This document shows positions 1 to 7,872 of a stretch of 64,000 bases of DNA, piece after piece. Positions within the stretch are counted from its first letter, which is position 1. Each line of letters begins with the position of its first letter. The translations under genes were made by a program, and so were the position numbers. The stretch is taken from positions 558,001 through 622,000 of the forward strand of contig NZ_QEWO01000001.1 in the NCBI RefSeq assembly GCF_003402235.1, given 5' to 3'. The notes under the pieces are model-generated. The model searched no databases. It saw nothing but the letters and a program-made list of their open reading frames with translations, and was not told the DNA's origin. This DNA comes from Parahaliea mediterranea. GTDB lineage: Bacteria > Pseudomonadota > Gammaproteobacteria > Pseudomonadales > Halieaceae.

Positions 1-1
1 T

Positions 2-544
2 TACGCCCTGCTGCTGCTCTCACCCTGGCGCCTGACCCTGGGTTTACAGCCCCTGCTGGCACAAAGCGATGCCGGGCGGGTAATCAATGTGGTCTCTGGC
101 GGCATGTACACCCAGCGCCTGAACCTGCGGCAGTTGACAGGCCAGTCGGCACGCTATAACGGCAGCGTTGCCTACGCCCAGGCAAAGCGCGCGCTGATGC
201 TGGCCACCCGGCACCTGGCCGAACAATGGCGGGAACAGGGCATCGTGGTGAACGCCATGCACCCGGGCTGGGCAGACACCCCGGGCGTGGCCAGCGCCCT
301 GCCCACCTTTCGCCGCCTCACCGCCCCGGTGCTGCGCAATGCACAACAGGGGGCCGACACCATGGTGTGGCTGGCCCGCGCCCGCGAGGCCGGCGAAGTC
401 AGCGGCGAGCTGTTCCTGGACAGGGAGCCGCGCAGCACCCACCTGCTCGAACGCACCCGCGAGGGCGAGCAGGAGCGCGCCGCCCTGCTGCAGTTGCTGG
501 ACGGCTACCGCCCGGGCCAAGGCATCCCCAGCCTCAGCAATTGA
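2..544 (+). CDS. SDR-family oxidoreductase, DHRS12-like (5' end cut by window)
   Basis: This is the C-terminal part of a short-chain dehydrogenase/reductase; the open frame runs in from the window edge, so the N-terminal Rossmann glycine motif is missing. Visible are the 'VVSSGGM'-type strand (here VVSGGM), the catalytic Y-x-x-x-K as YAQAK, and the family-typical HPGWADTPG stretch followed by GADTMVWLA. This combination is characteristic of DHRS12-like SDRs, whose substrates are poorly defined (lipid or retinoid-like alcohols and ketones). It is followed about 100 bp later by an epoxide hydrolase on the same strand, which suggests a catabolic gene group. The family assignment is confident; the substrate is unknown. 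Confidence 0.85.
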   Translation, partial: YALLLLSPWRLTLGLQPLLAQSDAGRVINVVSGGMYTQRLNLRQLTGQSARYNGSVAYAQAKRALMLATRHLAEQWREQGIVVNAMHPGWADTPGVASALPTFRRLTAPVLRNAQQGADTMVWLARAREAGEVSGELFLDREPRSTHLLERTREGEQERAALLQLLDGYRPGQGIPSLSN

Positions 545-650
545 ACCGCCCGGCGGCGAATCAACCCGCGCCGGGCCGCCGTATTGCAATGCCAGCGCGG
601 CGTTACTACTGTGAAGGGCCTGCACAATAAGACGTTTCCAGGAGGCCCCC

Positions 651-1802
651 GTGCCTGCAACAGCTCGCCCCTTTCGCATTGCCATTGACGACGCCGTCAT
701 CGATGACCTGCACGCCCGCCTCGACGCCACCCGCTGGCCGGATGCGCAAACCGTGCCCGACTGGAGCCAGGGCATTCCCCTGGATTACGTGCGCGAGGTG
801 GCCAACTACTGGCGCCACGATTACGACTGGCGCGAGCGCGAGCGCGCATTGAACCAGTGGCCCCAGTTCATCAGCCCCATCGACGGGCTGGATATCCACT
901 ACATCCACGCCCGCAGCCCCCACGAGGGCGCCCTGCCGCTGATCATCACCCACGGCTGGCCGGGCTCGGTGGTGGAGTTCAACAAAGTGATTGCCCCCCT
1001 CACCGACCCGGTTGCCCACGGCGGCAAGGCCAGCGACGCCTTCCACGTGGTGGCGCCGTCGCTGCCGGGCTACGGCTTCAGTGGCAAGCCCAGCAGCGCC
1101 GGCACCGGGGTGGAGCGCATCGGGCGCATGTGGGGCCAGCTGATGGCCAGCCTCGGCTACGATCGCTACGTGGCACAGGGCGGCGACTGGGGCAGCATGG
1201 TTACCCAGAGCATCGGCCAGACCGAAACCACCCACTGCGCGGGCATTCACATAAACATGCCCATCGTAATGCCAGACCCGGACACCATGGATCAGCTGAC
1301 GCCCACCGAGCAGGCGGCGCTGGAATCCATGAACTTCTACCAGCAGTGGGACTCGGGCTATTCCAAGCAGCAATCGACCCGCCCCCAGACCCTGGGCTAT
1401 GCCCTGGCGGATTCACCCACCGGGCAACTGGCCTGGATTCTCGAAAAGTTCTACGCCTGGGCAGACTGCGAGCGCGACGGACAAAAGCACCCGGAAAACG
1501 CCCTCAGCCGCGACGAGATGCTGGACAACGTCATGTTCTACTGGCTCAACAACAGCGCCGCCAGTTCCGCCCGCCTGTACTGGGAAAGCTTTGCCGCCCC
1601 CAACCTCGACCCGATCCACATGCCGGTGGGTTGCTCGATCTTCCCGAAAGAAATTTTCCGCAGCAGCCGGCGCTGGGCCGAAAAGCGCTTCACCCAGCTT
1701 GTTCACTGGAACGAGTTGGACCGGGGCGGTCACTTCGCCGCGTTTGAACAGCCTGCGCTGTTTGTTGAGGAAGTCCGCAGCGCTTTCAGCAGCCTGCGTT
1801 AA
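651..1802 (+). CDS. Epoxide hydrolase (microsomal-type, EHN domain + alpha/beta hydrolase)
   Basis: This 383-aa protein begins at GTG, preceded by a strong AGGAGG at 640-645. Residues 5-110 resemble the EHN domain that precedes the alpha/beta-hydrolase fold in microsomal and juvenile-hormone-type epoxide hydrolases. The oxyanion motif HGWPGS is at 101-106, the nucleophile Asp179 lies in GGDWGS, and His361 in RGGHFAAFEQP is the catalytic base; Glu334 in FPKE is a candidate acid. No signal peptide is seen, so it should be cytosolic. It would open epoxides to diols by an ester intermediate. Together with the SDR upstream and the thioesterase 13 bp downstream it looks like a small degradation operon; the real substrate cannot be told from sequence. 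Confidence 0.9.
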   Translation: MPATARPFRIAIDDAVIDDLHARLDATRWPDAQTVPDWSQGIPLDYVREVANYWRHDYDWRERERALNQWPQFISPIDGLDIHYIHARSPHEGALPLIITHGWPGSVVEFNKVIAPLTDPVAHGGKASDAFHVVAPSLPGYGFSGKPSSAGTGVERIGRMWGQLMASLGYDRYVAQGGDWGSMVTQSIGQTETTHCAGIHINMPIVMPDPDTMDQLTPTEQAALESMNFYQQWDSGYSKQQSTRPQTLGYALADSPTGQLAWILEKFYAWADCERDGQKHPENALSRDEMLDNVMFYWLNNSAASSARLYWESFAAPNLDPIHMPVGCSIFPKEIFRSSRRWAEKRFTQLVHWNELDRGGHFAAFEQPALFVEEVRSAFSSLR

Positions 1803-1815
1803 CCGGAGCAACACC

Positions 1816-2538
1816 ATGTTCACTTTGACCAACCCTGTCTTTAACCCCTACGCCTCGGAGGAAATCACCCCGCCCCACACCCGCGAATGGGCTGCCAAGC
1901 GCGAACTGACACGGGTACTGCGCCAGCTCAATGAACTTGCCGTTACCACCAATGCCAGCGTTGAAGATATTGAAGCGCGCACCGCCGAGTTGCAGGGCCT
2001 GGCCGACACGCTTGCCGCCCGCCCCCAGTGCCGGGGCACCCTGGCCTTTGTTGAAACCGGCGGGCATGGCAGTTACGGCGAGATCAACCACGAGCTGAAT
2101 GCCGTGGGCGGGCACAGCAACCCGCTGGCCCCGGAGCTGAACATCTGGCTGGAAGGCAAGGTGGCCCACGGTGTGGCGCGCTGCCATTACGCCTACGAAG
2201 GGCCGCCCGGTTTTGTTCACGGCGGTTATGTGGCGGCCATCTTCGATCAGTTTCTGGGCATGGCCCAGATTGCCGGCGGCCGGCCGGGCATGACCGGGTC
2301 GCTCACGGTGCGCTACCTGCGCCCCACCCCGCTGGCCACCGAGCTGACCCTGCGTGCGCAAATGGCGGAAACCAGCGGCCGCAAGACGATCATGCGCGGC
2401 GAAATGCTGGCCAATGGTGAAGTAACCGCCACCGCCGAAGGGCTGTTTATTGAACCCCAGCAGCCCATCCAGACCCTGGCCGGCAAGTGTGGTGGCAACG
2501 GCCAGCCGATTGATGTGGCCGATGGCCAGGATCGCTGA
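1816..2538 (+). CDS. PaaI-type hotdog thioesterase
   Basis: This 240-aa protein starts at the ATG behind CGGAGCA, 13 bp after the epoxide hydrolase stop, so it is probably co-transcribed with it. The C-terminal half is a hotdog domain with the HGGYVAAIFDQ signature at about 135-145, the active-site/CoA-binding motif of the 4HBT/PaaI superfamily, followed by the strand pair typical of the fold. The N-terminal ~70 residues are helical and not part of the domain. It should hydrolyse an acyl- or aryl-CoA. The neighbouring acyl-CoA dehydrogenases on the opposite strand fit CoA-linked catabolism. The family is secure; chain length and substrate are unknown. Confidence 0.85.
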   Translation: MFTLTNPVFNPYASEEITPPHTREWAAKRELTRVLRQLNELAVTTNASVEDIEARTAELQGLADTLAARPQCRGTLAFVETGGHGSYGEINHELNAVGGHSNPLAPELNIWLEGKVAHGVARCHYAYEGPPGFVHGGYVAAIFDQFLGMAQIAGGRPGMTGSLTVRYLRPTPLATELTLRAQMAETSGRKTIMRGEMLANGEVTATAEGLFIEPQQPIQTLAGKCGGNGQPIDVADGQDR

Positions 2539-2581
2539 AGAATATCCAGACCGAAGCAGCTGCAAACGCGAGCGCTGAACC

Positions 2582-3796
2582 TCAGGTCAGCTCTGGCTCG
2601 CTACTGCCTGTCGCCGCATCCTCGCCGGTGCGCAGCATCGCGCTGAAGGCCTGGTGGGCCGAGGCTGCCCGCGCCGGGCGCCGGTAGGCCGTAACGTTAA
2701 ATCCCGGGGTGTCCAGGGGGTGTGGCAGTGTGCAGTCCGCTGCCAGCGTCTCGCCGGTGTCACGCGCCGGGGCTGCGTCGCGATCACCGGTTGCCAACGC
2801 CGGCGCAGGCGCTGGCCGCAAGCCGCGCGGCGCCGCACCGTCTTCCGGCAGGCTGGCGGGGCTCACGCCCATCAACGCCGGCGGCTGATGGCTTTCGGCA
2901 ATAAAGGCCAGCGGCTGCAGGCGGGGTGACGGAGCACTGCTACCGCCCCGGTGGCTCCCGGCCGGGCTTGCCTGCCCCGCCATGTGCCGGGCCTGCTCCG
3001 CCAGGGTGCCGCCGCCTGCGAGCGCTGCGCGCTCTCGTTCCACTACCGCGTCCTGCGGTTCAACCTGCTGGCGGGCCGGTGCCGCATCCCCGACAGCCGG
3101 GCGCTGGTGAAGGCGCTGGCGCAGCACTTCGTTGGCGCAGGCGTTCCAGCGACCGCAGTGGGCCGACTCGGAAGGGTCCGGCATGCGGTGCTTGCGGAAG
3201 TTGCGCTGGGCCAGCATGAAGCGCTGCTTCATCGCCCGGTAGTAGTGAATGTGCTGCTCGGCCTGCAGCGCGTTGAGATCCTCGCCGTGGCGCACCTCTA
3301 TCAGCTGGGGTGGCAGCTGCCCCTGCAGCGAATGCAGCAGGTCGGCAGCAAAGCAGAGGCGAAAGGCGGCATCGGCACCGTGTTTGCCGGTGGTATCGCA
3401 GGGCAGGTACAGGTAGTCCCCCAATTCGGAAAAGCCACTGGTGCGCATCAGCAGGTTTATGCTGTCACTCAGGGGGCCAACGCTCAGCTGGCCGTCCACG
3501 ATGAAGTCGATGCCCTTGCGCATGGCTTCCAGGGTCGCCGCGCTGCGCTGGCCCGCGCCCAGCTCCCAGTCAATCTGCACAAAGCGCCGGCCGCTGGCAC
3601 GCAGGGTGGCGGCAAAGGCGTTCTGCGGGCGGCTGGTGCTGTGCACGGGGGCACTGCTGCCGGCATCCGGCGGGATACCGTGGCTGGGGTTCTCCAGCGT
3701 CAGGCGTTCCATCCAGCTGGCGAAGGGGGATTGGCGGAACAGCACCAGGTCATCGGTGCTGAAGGTAATGGTGTTCTCGGCAGTGTTGCGCTGCAT
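2582..3796 (-). CDS. RecB-like (TM0106-family-type) putative nuclease with disordered tail
   Basis: This 404-aa protein carries near its N-terminus the SPFASWMER motif (residues 23-31) seen at the start of TM0106-type RecB-like nuclease proteins. It is followed by the region with LGDYLYLPCDTT and a HYYRAMKQRFMLAQ helix that in relatives ends near PDPSES..GRWN. That matches the usual short gammaproteobacterial version (about 230 aa). The last ~170 residues are Ala/Pro/Arg-rich, low in complexity and without recognisable domain. I looked for a frameshift that would restore family sequence after residue 230 and found none in the other frames. DNA-binding or nuclease activity is inferred only. 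The gene stands alone on the minus strand with a large inverted repeat upstream. Confidence 0.6.
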   Translation of the reverse strand: MQRNTAENTITFSTDDLVLFRQSPFASWMERLTLENPSHGIPPDAGSSAPVHSTSRPQNAFAATLRASGRRFVQIDWELGAGQRSAATLEAMRKGIDFIVDGQLSVGPLSDSINLLMRTSGFSELGDYLYLPCDTTGKHGADAAFRLCFAADLLHSLQGQLPPQLIEVRHGEDLNALQAEQHIHYYRAMKQRFMLAQRNFRKHRMPDPSESAHCGRWNACANEVLRQRLHQRPAVGDAAPARQQVEPQDAVVERERAALAGGGTLAEQARHMAGQASPAGSHRGGSSAPSPRLQPLAFIAESHQPPALMGVSPASLPEDGAAPRGLRPAPAPALATGDRDAAPARDTGETLAADCTLPHPLDTPGFNVTAYRRPARAASAHQAFSAMLRTGEDAATGSSEPELT

Positions 3797-3816
3797 CGGG
3801 CCCCGGCTGTTGTGTT

Positions 3817-3876
3817 CGTTATACGACGCAAACAGCAGGAACCAAAAGCACTCCAGCCGTTTGCGTATTTATAACG
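3817..3876. repeat. Imperfect inverted repeat upstream of the RecB-like gene
   Basis: Arms 3817-3833 and 3859-3876 are inverted copies: both contain CGTTATA at the outer end and ACGCAAAC at the inner end, with a 25-bp spacer. The repeat lies between the minus-strand acyl-CoA dehydrogenase stop and the minus-strand RecB-like start, so it could be an operator or a structured leader. It is AT-rich compared with its surroundings. Confidence 0.5.
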
Positions 3877-3907
3877 AAAGCCCGCGGCGCTGTCCACGCC
3901 GCGCGGG
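3874..3907 (-). terminator. Probable terminator of the acyl-CoA dehydrogenase pair
   Basis: Directly after the acyl-CoA dehydrogenase stop on the minus strand there is a GC-rich hairpin (3881-3889 pairing with 3897-3907, one bulge) followed on that strand by CTTTCGT. The U-run is short, so termination strength is uncertain. Confidence 0.5.
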
Positions 3908-3908
3908 T

Positions 3909-5036
3909 TCAGGCGGCGCTTGGCAGCAGAATGTTGGCCAATTGCGCCCGGTGCCAGGGGCCATCACCGAACAGCATCTGGCTGTGCTTTTGCCGTTTGA
4001 AGTACAGGTGGACGAAGCACTCCCAGGTAAACCCGATGCCGCCGTGGTACTGCACCGAGCGGCTGGATGCATAGGCGGCCAGGTCGCTGGCGCGGGACTT
4101 GGCCATGTGGGCGTACTGGGCGGCTTTTTGCGGCTCGTGGTCGAAGGCGCAGGCGGCGTTGTACACCAGCGAGCGGGTCTCGTCGATCTGCACCATCACA
4201 TCCACCAGGGGGTGCTTCACCGCCTGGAAGAAGCCCAGTGGCCGGTCAAACTGCTTGCGGGTGCTGACGTATTCAACAGTGGTTTGCAGTTGCCATTCGG
4301 CGGCGCCGGCCATGTCTGCGGCCAGCAGGGTCCAGATGGCCGGCAGGGCCGCGTTCAGTGCCGCCAGGCCATTGTCGCCCACCGGGGTGGCCGGCACATC
4401 GTTGAAGGTCACCCGGGCCTGGTCGCGGGTCAGGTCGACAATCGCGTCGGCCTCGATGCTGACACCCTCGGCACTGGCATCCACCCAGTACAGGGCGAGG
4501 CCACCCTCGGCGTGAGCCAGGGCCAGAATTCGGTCGGCCTTGCCGGCATCCTGCACGTAACAGGCGGTGCCAGACAGGCGGCCCTGACTGGCGCTGAGGG
4601 GGGTATCCCCGGGGTGCCAGCTGCCGTCGGCGCCGGTGAGCGCCAGCGCGGCCGACAGGCCACCGCAGATGTCCTCCAGCGCGCCCTGTCCGCTCTCGCC
4701 GCAGGCGGCCAGGACATAGGTGGCACTCAGGGTGCCCAGCAGCGGACAGGGAAAGGCCGCGCGGCCGAGTTCTTCCACCAGGCCGGCCACCGCCACCAGC
4801 GGCATGCCGAGCCCACCGGCGGATTCCGGCACCGCCAGCATGCTCCAGCCGAGTTCCACCATCTGCCGCCACAGGTCTTCGCGCCAGGCCAGAGACGGCG
4901 CCCGCTCAGGGTCGGGATTGTCTGCCACCAGCCGGTGCAGGGCGTCCACCGGCAGGTTGTCGGCAAAGAATTTGCGGGCGGAATCTTTCAGCAGGGCCGC
5001 TTCTTCGCCGAAGCCGAAATCATTGGGTTGCGCCAT
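3909..5036 (-). CDS. Acyl-CoA dehydrogenase family protein (subunit-like, partner of next gene)
   Basis: The protein has 375 aa. The start was chosen at the ATG preceded by AAGGAGAACAAC; an upstream in-frame extension lacks family similarity. It has the acyl-CoA dehydrogenase architecture: N-terminal helical domain with LAVPESAGGLGMPLV, a mid beta-domain and a C-terminal helical bundle with RKQFDRPLGFFQAVKH and a QYHGGIGFTWE segment where the family's catalytic/FAD loop lies. It would oxidise an acyl-CoA to the enoyl-CoA and pass electrons to ETF. The start is only 22 bp beyond the stop of the second dehydrogenase (5059-6294), and such pairs often form heteromeric enzymes acting on bulky (for example steroid side-chain) substrates. 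Substrate unknown. Confidence 0.9.
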   Translation of the reverse strand: MAQPNDFGFGEEAALLKDSARKFFADNLPVDALHRLVADNPDPERAPSLAWREDLWRQMVELGWSMLAVPESAGGLGMPLVAVAGLVEELGRAAFPCPLLGTLSATYVLAACGESGQGALEDICGGLSAALALTGADGSWHPGDTPLSASQGRLSGTACYVQDAGKADRILALAHAEGGLALYWVDASAEGVSIEADAIVDLTRDQARVTFNDVPATPVGDNGLAALNAALPAIWTLLAADMAGAAEWQLQTTVEYVSTRKQFDRPLGFFQAVKHPLVDVMVQIDETRSLVYNAACAFDHEPQKAAQYAHMAKSRASDLAAYASSRSVQYHGGIGFTWECFVHLYFKRQKHSQMLFGDGPWHRAQLANILLPSAA

Positions 5037-5058
5037 GTTGTTCTCCTTGTTCGGCGAG

Positions 5059-6294
5059 TTATTTGGACTTGGGCATGCCGAGCACACGCTCGCCAAGGAT
5101 GTTGCGCTGTACTTCGCTGGTACCTGCGGCAATGGTCATGCCAAAGGTGTTCATGTAGGCCAGTGGCCACTGGCCACCGGCAGGGGCATTGGCGTCGGCC
5201 AGGTACAGAGAGGCCGCCGGACCCTGAATATCCAGCGCCAGCTCAGACACGCCCTGGGCCAGCTCGCTGGCCAGCAGCTTGTTCTGCAGCGGCAGGCGCA
5301 TGGGGTGGTCCAGCAGGGCTTGCACCCGCGAGCGGCGCTGGCTTTGCTCAAAGGCCTTCTCGCGAATCACCGCCTGCATCAGGCGGTCGCGCAGCAGCGG
5401 GTCATCGGCGGCGCTGCCCTGCCCCCGCGCGGTCTGGCGGGCCAGTTCCATCGCCGCGCCGGCGTTGGTTTCGTGGGTCGAGCGGCTTTTCATGCCGCCG
5501 GAGCGCGGTGTTTGCAACTCGCCGGCGCCGCGCTCGTGCAGCAGGGTGGTCATGGCCACCTGCCAGCCCTTGCCGAGTTCGTCCAGGCGGAAGCTGTCGT
5601 CCACTTCCAGGTTCTCGAAGATCACTTCGTTAAAGCCGGTTTCGCCGGTGATCTTGATCAACGGCCGCACCGTGACGCCCTTGCCGATGGCGGAGCGAAT
5701 GGGCACCACGAAGTAGGACAGGCCATCGTACTTGTGGGATTTGTCGGTGCGCAGCAGCAGGATCATCCACTCGGCGAAATGAGCCAGGGAGGTCCACACT
5801 TTGTGGCCGTTGATCACCCACTTGTCGCCCTTGCGCTCGGCAAAGGTCTGCACGCTGGCCAGGTCAGAGCCGGCCCCCGGCTCGCTGAAGCCCTGGCACC
5901 AGATGTCCTCGCCGGAAAAAAGCCGCGGCAACAGGCGCTCCTTCAATGCCTCCTGGCCGTGGTAGAACACGGTGGGCGCCGCCATGCCAAGGCCAATGAC
6001 GTTGGGGAAGAACGGCGTGCGGGCACGCAGCATTTCCTGGTTGGCGATGCGCTGGCAGTCCTTGCGGCCACCGCCGCCAACGGCGACGGGATAGTCGCAC
6101 CCCACCAGGCCGGCGTCGTAGGCGGCTTTTTGCCAGGCCTGCAGGTAATTGAGCTGCGGCTCGGTCATGATTTCCAGGGCGCTCTGGGGCAGGCGCACCG
6201 GCGGCTCGCCAGGGGTATTGGCGGCCAGCCAATCACGACAGTGCTGGCGGAACGCCGCCTGTTCGGGGGTATCTTTACGGGCTGAATCCGACAT
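5059..6294 (-). CDS. Acyl-CoA dehydrogenase family protein (large partner)
   Basis: This 411-aa acyl-CoA dehydrogenase starts at an ATG preceded by AAGGAGGTCTG, a near-perfect ribosome binding site. It shows the family motifs WCQGFSEPGAGSDLAS and KVWTSLAHFAEW in the central beta-domain and TIAAGTSEVQRNILGERVLGMP at the C-terminus, which forms part of the FAD-binding end of the enzyme. Together with the 375-aa homologue immediately downstream it forms a two-gene operon ending in a hairpin near 3881. Actinobacterial and proteobacterial pairs of this kind make alpha2beta2 enzymes for cholesterol, bile-acid or other bulky acyl-CoA side chains; that parallel is inference. No regulator is adjacent. 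Confidence 0.92.
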   Translation of the reverse strand: MSDSARKDTPEQAAFRQHCRDWLAANTPGEPPVRLPQSALEIMTEPQLNYLQAWQKAAYDAGLVGCDYPVAVGGGGRKDCQRIANQEMLRARTPFFPNVIGLGMAAPTVFYHGQEALKERLLPRLFSGEDIWCQGFSEPGAGSDLASVQTFAERKGDKWVINGHKVWTSLAHFAEWMILLLRTDKSHKYDGLSYFVVPIRSAIGKGVTVRPLIKITGETGFNEVIFENLEVDDSFRLDELGKGWQVAMTTLLHERGAGELQTPRSGGMKSRSTHETNAGAAMELARQTARGQGSAADDPLLRDRLMQAVIREKAFEQSQRRSRVQALLDHPMRLPLQNKLLASELAQGVSELALDIQGPAASLYLADANAPAGGQWPLAYMNTFGMTIAAGTSEVQRNILGERVLGMPKSK

Positions 6295-6414
6295 CAGACC
6301 TCCTTGTGATTATTCGATCAATGAGTATGGTCGGGATGCCGCAGTGTGGGGCAAGGGCCGCCGCCCTGGCAACTGGCAGTATCAATAGTCGCGCTGCACC
6401 AGCGCGCCACGGGC

Positions 6415-6654
6415 TCAGTAGTGCGGGGGGCGCTCGCTGGCGGCATCTGTGCCCGGCAGGTCATCGAGGGCCCCGGCCTGCTCGTCCTGGCGCTGCTTGA
6501 GCAATTCCACCTGGCGCCGCAACAGCAGTATGTCGCGCTGCTGGGCGGCAAGGGCATCGTTCAAGGCGGCGATGGTGTCGTCCTGGAAGGCGAGTTGGCT
6601 CTGGAGGTCCTGCAGCAGATCCTGCAGCTGGACCAGGGTGGCGTCGTTACTCAT
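6415..6654 (-). CDS. slyX: SlyX family coiled-coil protein
   Basis: This 79-aa protein has an early heptad-rich segment (LVQLQDLLQDLQSQLAFQDD...LRRQVELLK) and ends in a proline-rich PPHY, which is the standard SlyX signature and length. It is a cytosolic coiled-coil protein of unknown molecular role. The ATG start at 6654 was selected because it gives the typical SlyX N-terminus. It is divergent from the SUI1 gene with about 70 bp between the two starts; TAATAT near 6690 is a possible -10 element. Confidence 0.85.
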   Translation of the reverse strand: MSNDATLVQLQDLLQDLQSQLAFQDDTIAALNDALAAQQRDILLLRRQVELLKQRQDEQAGALDDLPGTDAASERPPHY

Positions 6655-6727
6655 GGGGCGGGTCCATGTCAAAGAGGCCGGCAGGCTAATATACTGCCGC
6701 CCCCGCAACAAGACACGGTGATCGACA

Positions 6728-7102
6728 ATGGCAAAGTCAGGCAAAAACCGCGACCGGGGCAGTGCCCTAGTGTACTCCACCGATGTCGGCCGGCGCTGCC
6801 CCCAGTGCGCGCGCCCGGTGGCGGACTGTGTGTGCGGCAAGGATCGCCCCGCCTACGTCGGCGACGGGGTGGTGCGTATCCAGCGCGAAACCAAGGGCCG
6901 TGGCGGCAAGGCGGTGACCGTGGTGCGCGGCCTGCCGCTGGCCGGTGCCGAGTTGAAGGCCCTGGCCAAGACGCTCAAGCAGCACTGTGGAGTGGGCGGC
7001 GCAGTAAAGGAAGGCGATATCGAGATACAGGGCGACCAGCGCAACGCCATCAAGGCCAAACTGGAGTCGCTGGGCCACACGGTAAAACTGTCTGGCGGAT
7101 AA
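6728..7102 (+). CDS. yciH: SUI1/YciH family translation initiation factor
   Basis: This 124-aa protein is the bacterial eIF1 homologue YciH. The C-terminal two-thirds contain the SUI1 core with RETKGRGGKAVTVVRGL, followed by LKQHCGVGGAVKEGDIEIQGD, the conserved RNA-facing region. The N-terminus has four cysteines (24, 27, 34, 36) in CPQC...CVC, a small zinc-ribbon-like feature common in proteobacterial YciH. It is expected to act on the 30S subunit and influence initiation fidelity. Length and domain order match the family exactly. It is divergent from slyX; a small hairpin with a T6 run overlaps its stop codon. Confidence 0.93.
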   Translation: MAKSGKNRDRGSALVYSTDVGRRCPQCARPVADCVCGKDRPAYVGDGVVRIQRETKGRGGKAVTVVRGLPLAGAELKALAKTLKQHCGVGGAVKEGDIEIQGDQRNAIKAKLESLGHTVKLSGG

Positions 7103-7116
7103 AACCGCTCTTTTTT
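7094..7116 (+). terminator. Weak intrinsic terminator after yciH
   Basis: A short GCGG/CCGC stem (7095-7098 with 7105-7108) overlaps the yciH stop and is followed after two bases by six T residues (7111-7116). The stem is only 4 bp, so this is a tentative call. Confidence 0.4.
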
Positions 7117-7458
7117 ACCGTTTCGACGATGTTTGGCCAAAAAATCCCTGATTAGCGCCACAAAGCCAACCACTTTGCTTTGTTTAAAACCATCAGGAAT
7201 TGCAACTTAGCTCTGCCTTCATAAAATCTTCTAAAGAAAAGTCTCTCAAGCCGTTATTTTTATTGGATTTATTTTTTCGCTGTGCTAAAAATGCCTGCAA
7301 GGGCGCACATTGTTCGCGAATGTCGGGGCTAACACCGCTGGCGAACAGCGTGAAAAACGGACAAGACCACCCCGCCCTGCTGTAACCGCGCCCGGCGCGA
7401 TAACAAGAGTGAAACGGCAGTATCTGACGGATTTGACATCCCTGCGAGGAAGTGGGTT
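7103..7458. other. AT-rich intergenic stretch with nested inverted repeat
   Basis: These 356 bases hold no convincing gene. The first ~200 are much more AT-rich than the rest of the window. A nested inverted repeat is present at 7147-7197: CCTGAT (7147-7152) pairs with ATCAGG (7192-7197), and inside it ACAAAGC (7160-7166) pairs with GCTTTGT (7077+100 to 7183). Towards 7459 the GC content returns to normal and a TTGACA occurs just before the next gene. A structured RNA or a relic of acquired DNA is possible; neither is shown. Confidence 0.5.
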
Positions 7459-7857
7459 ATGTACGTTACCGCAGAACACCTGAGGGAACAGGTTATTCGG
7501 CCTACCCTGAAATATCTCGGCGTCTGGAACCCCGGCACCGAAACTTTCCTGCTCGACGCCGCGGTATCGGCCCCCGACCTGGGGCTGTTCTCGGCGCGCA
7601 ATGACGGCCTCGGGCTGTTCCACATCACCGCTGCCCAGCACCGGGATATCTGGGACCGCTACCTCGCCTTCAAGCCGGACATGGCCAGCCGCATCCGCGG
7701 GCTTGCCAGCCAGCGCGCCTTCCTGAGCGACCCGGACAGCGAACTGACCACCAACCTGAGCTACTGCACCGCCATCGCCTGGCTGCTGTACCAGCGTGCC
7801 GGTGGCCACAAGCAGCAACCGGCGCCGGCGCAGGCTGCGGCACGCTTCAGGGCCTGA
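7459..7857 (+). CDS. Conserved hypothetical protein (132 aa)
   Basis: This soluble 132-aa protein starts at ATG behind GAGGAAGTGGGTT. I recognise it only as a conserved proteobacterial hypothetical: it opens with an EHLREQVIRPTLKYLG-type helix, has a central AVSAPDLGLF segment and a C-terminal LSYCTAIAWLLYQRAG helix. No signal peptide, transmembrane segment or catalytic motif is seen. The last ~15 residues are Ala/Gln/Pro-rich and probably disordered. It is convergent with slt, 15 bp from that gene's end, and separated from yciH by the AT-rich stretch. Function unknown. Confidence 0.7.
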   Translation: MYVTAEHLREQVIRPTLKYLGVWNPGTETFLLDAAVSAPDLGLFSARNDGLGLFHITAAQHRDIWDRYLAFKPDMASRIRGLASQRAFLSDPDSELTTNLSYCTAIAWLLYQRAGGHKQQPAPAQAAARFRA

Positions 7858-7872
7858 CCGCCGCCCACCCCC

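Noticed and set aside
606-1373. Long minus-strand open frame opposite the epoxide hydrolase
   Set aside because: It is a mirror of a clearly coding GC-rich gene, with no domain and a composition typical of antisense frames.
3817-3876. Inverted repeat considered as an integron attC site
   Set aside because: The arms lack the RYYYAAC/GTTRRRY core boxes, and there is no integrase or cassette nearby.
3441-5633. 730-codon plus-strand open frame across the RecB-like gene and both acyl-CoA dehydrogenases
   Set aside because: It spans two unrelated coding genes on the other strand; composition is antisense-like.
7200-7385. 61-codon frame starting at TTG in the AT-rich gap
   Set aside because: No ribosome binding site, no coding composition and no recognisable similarity.
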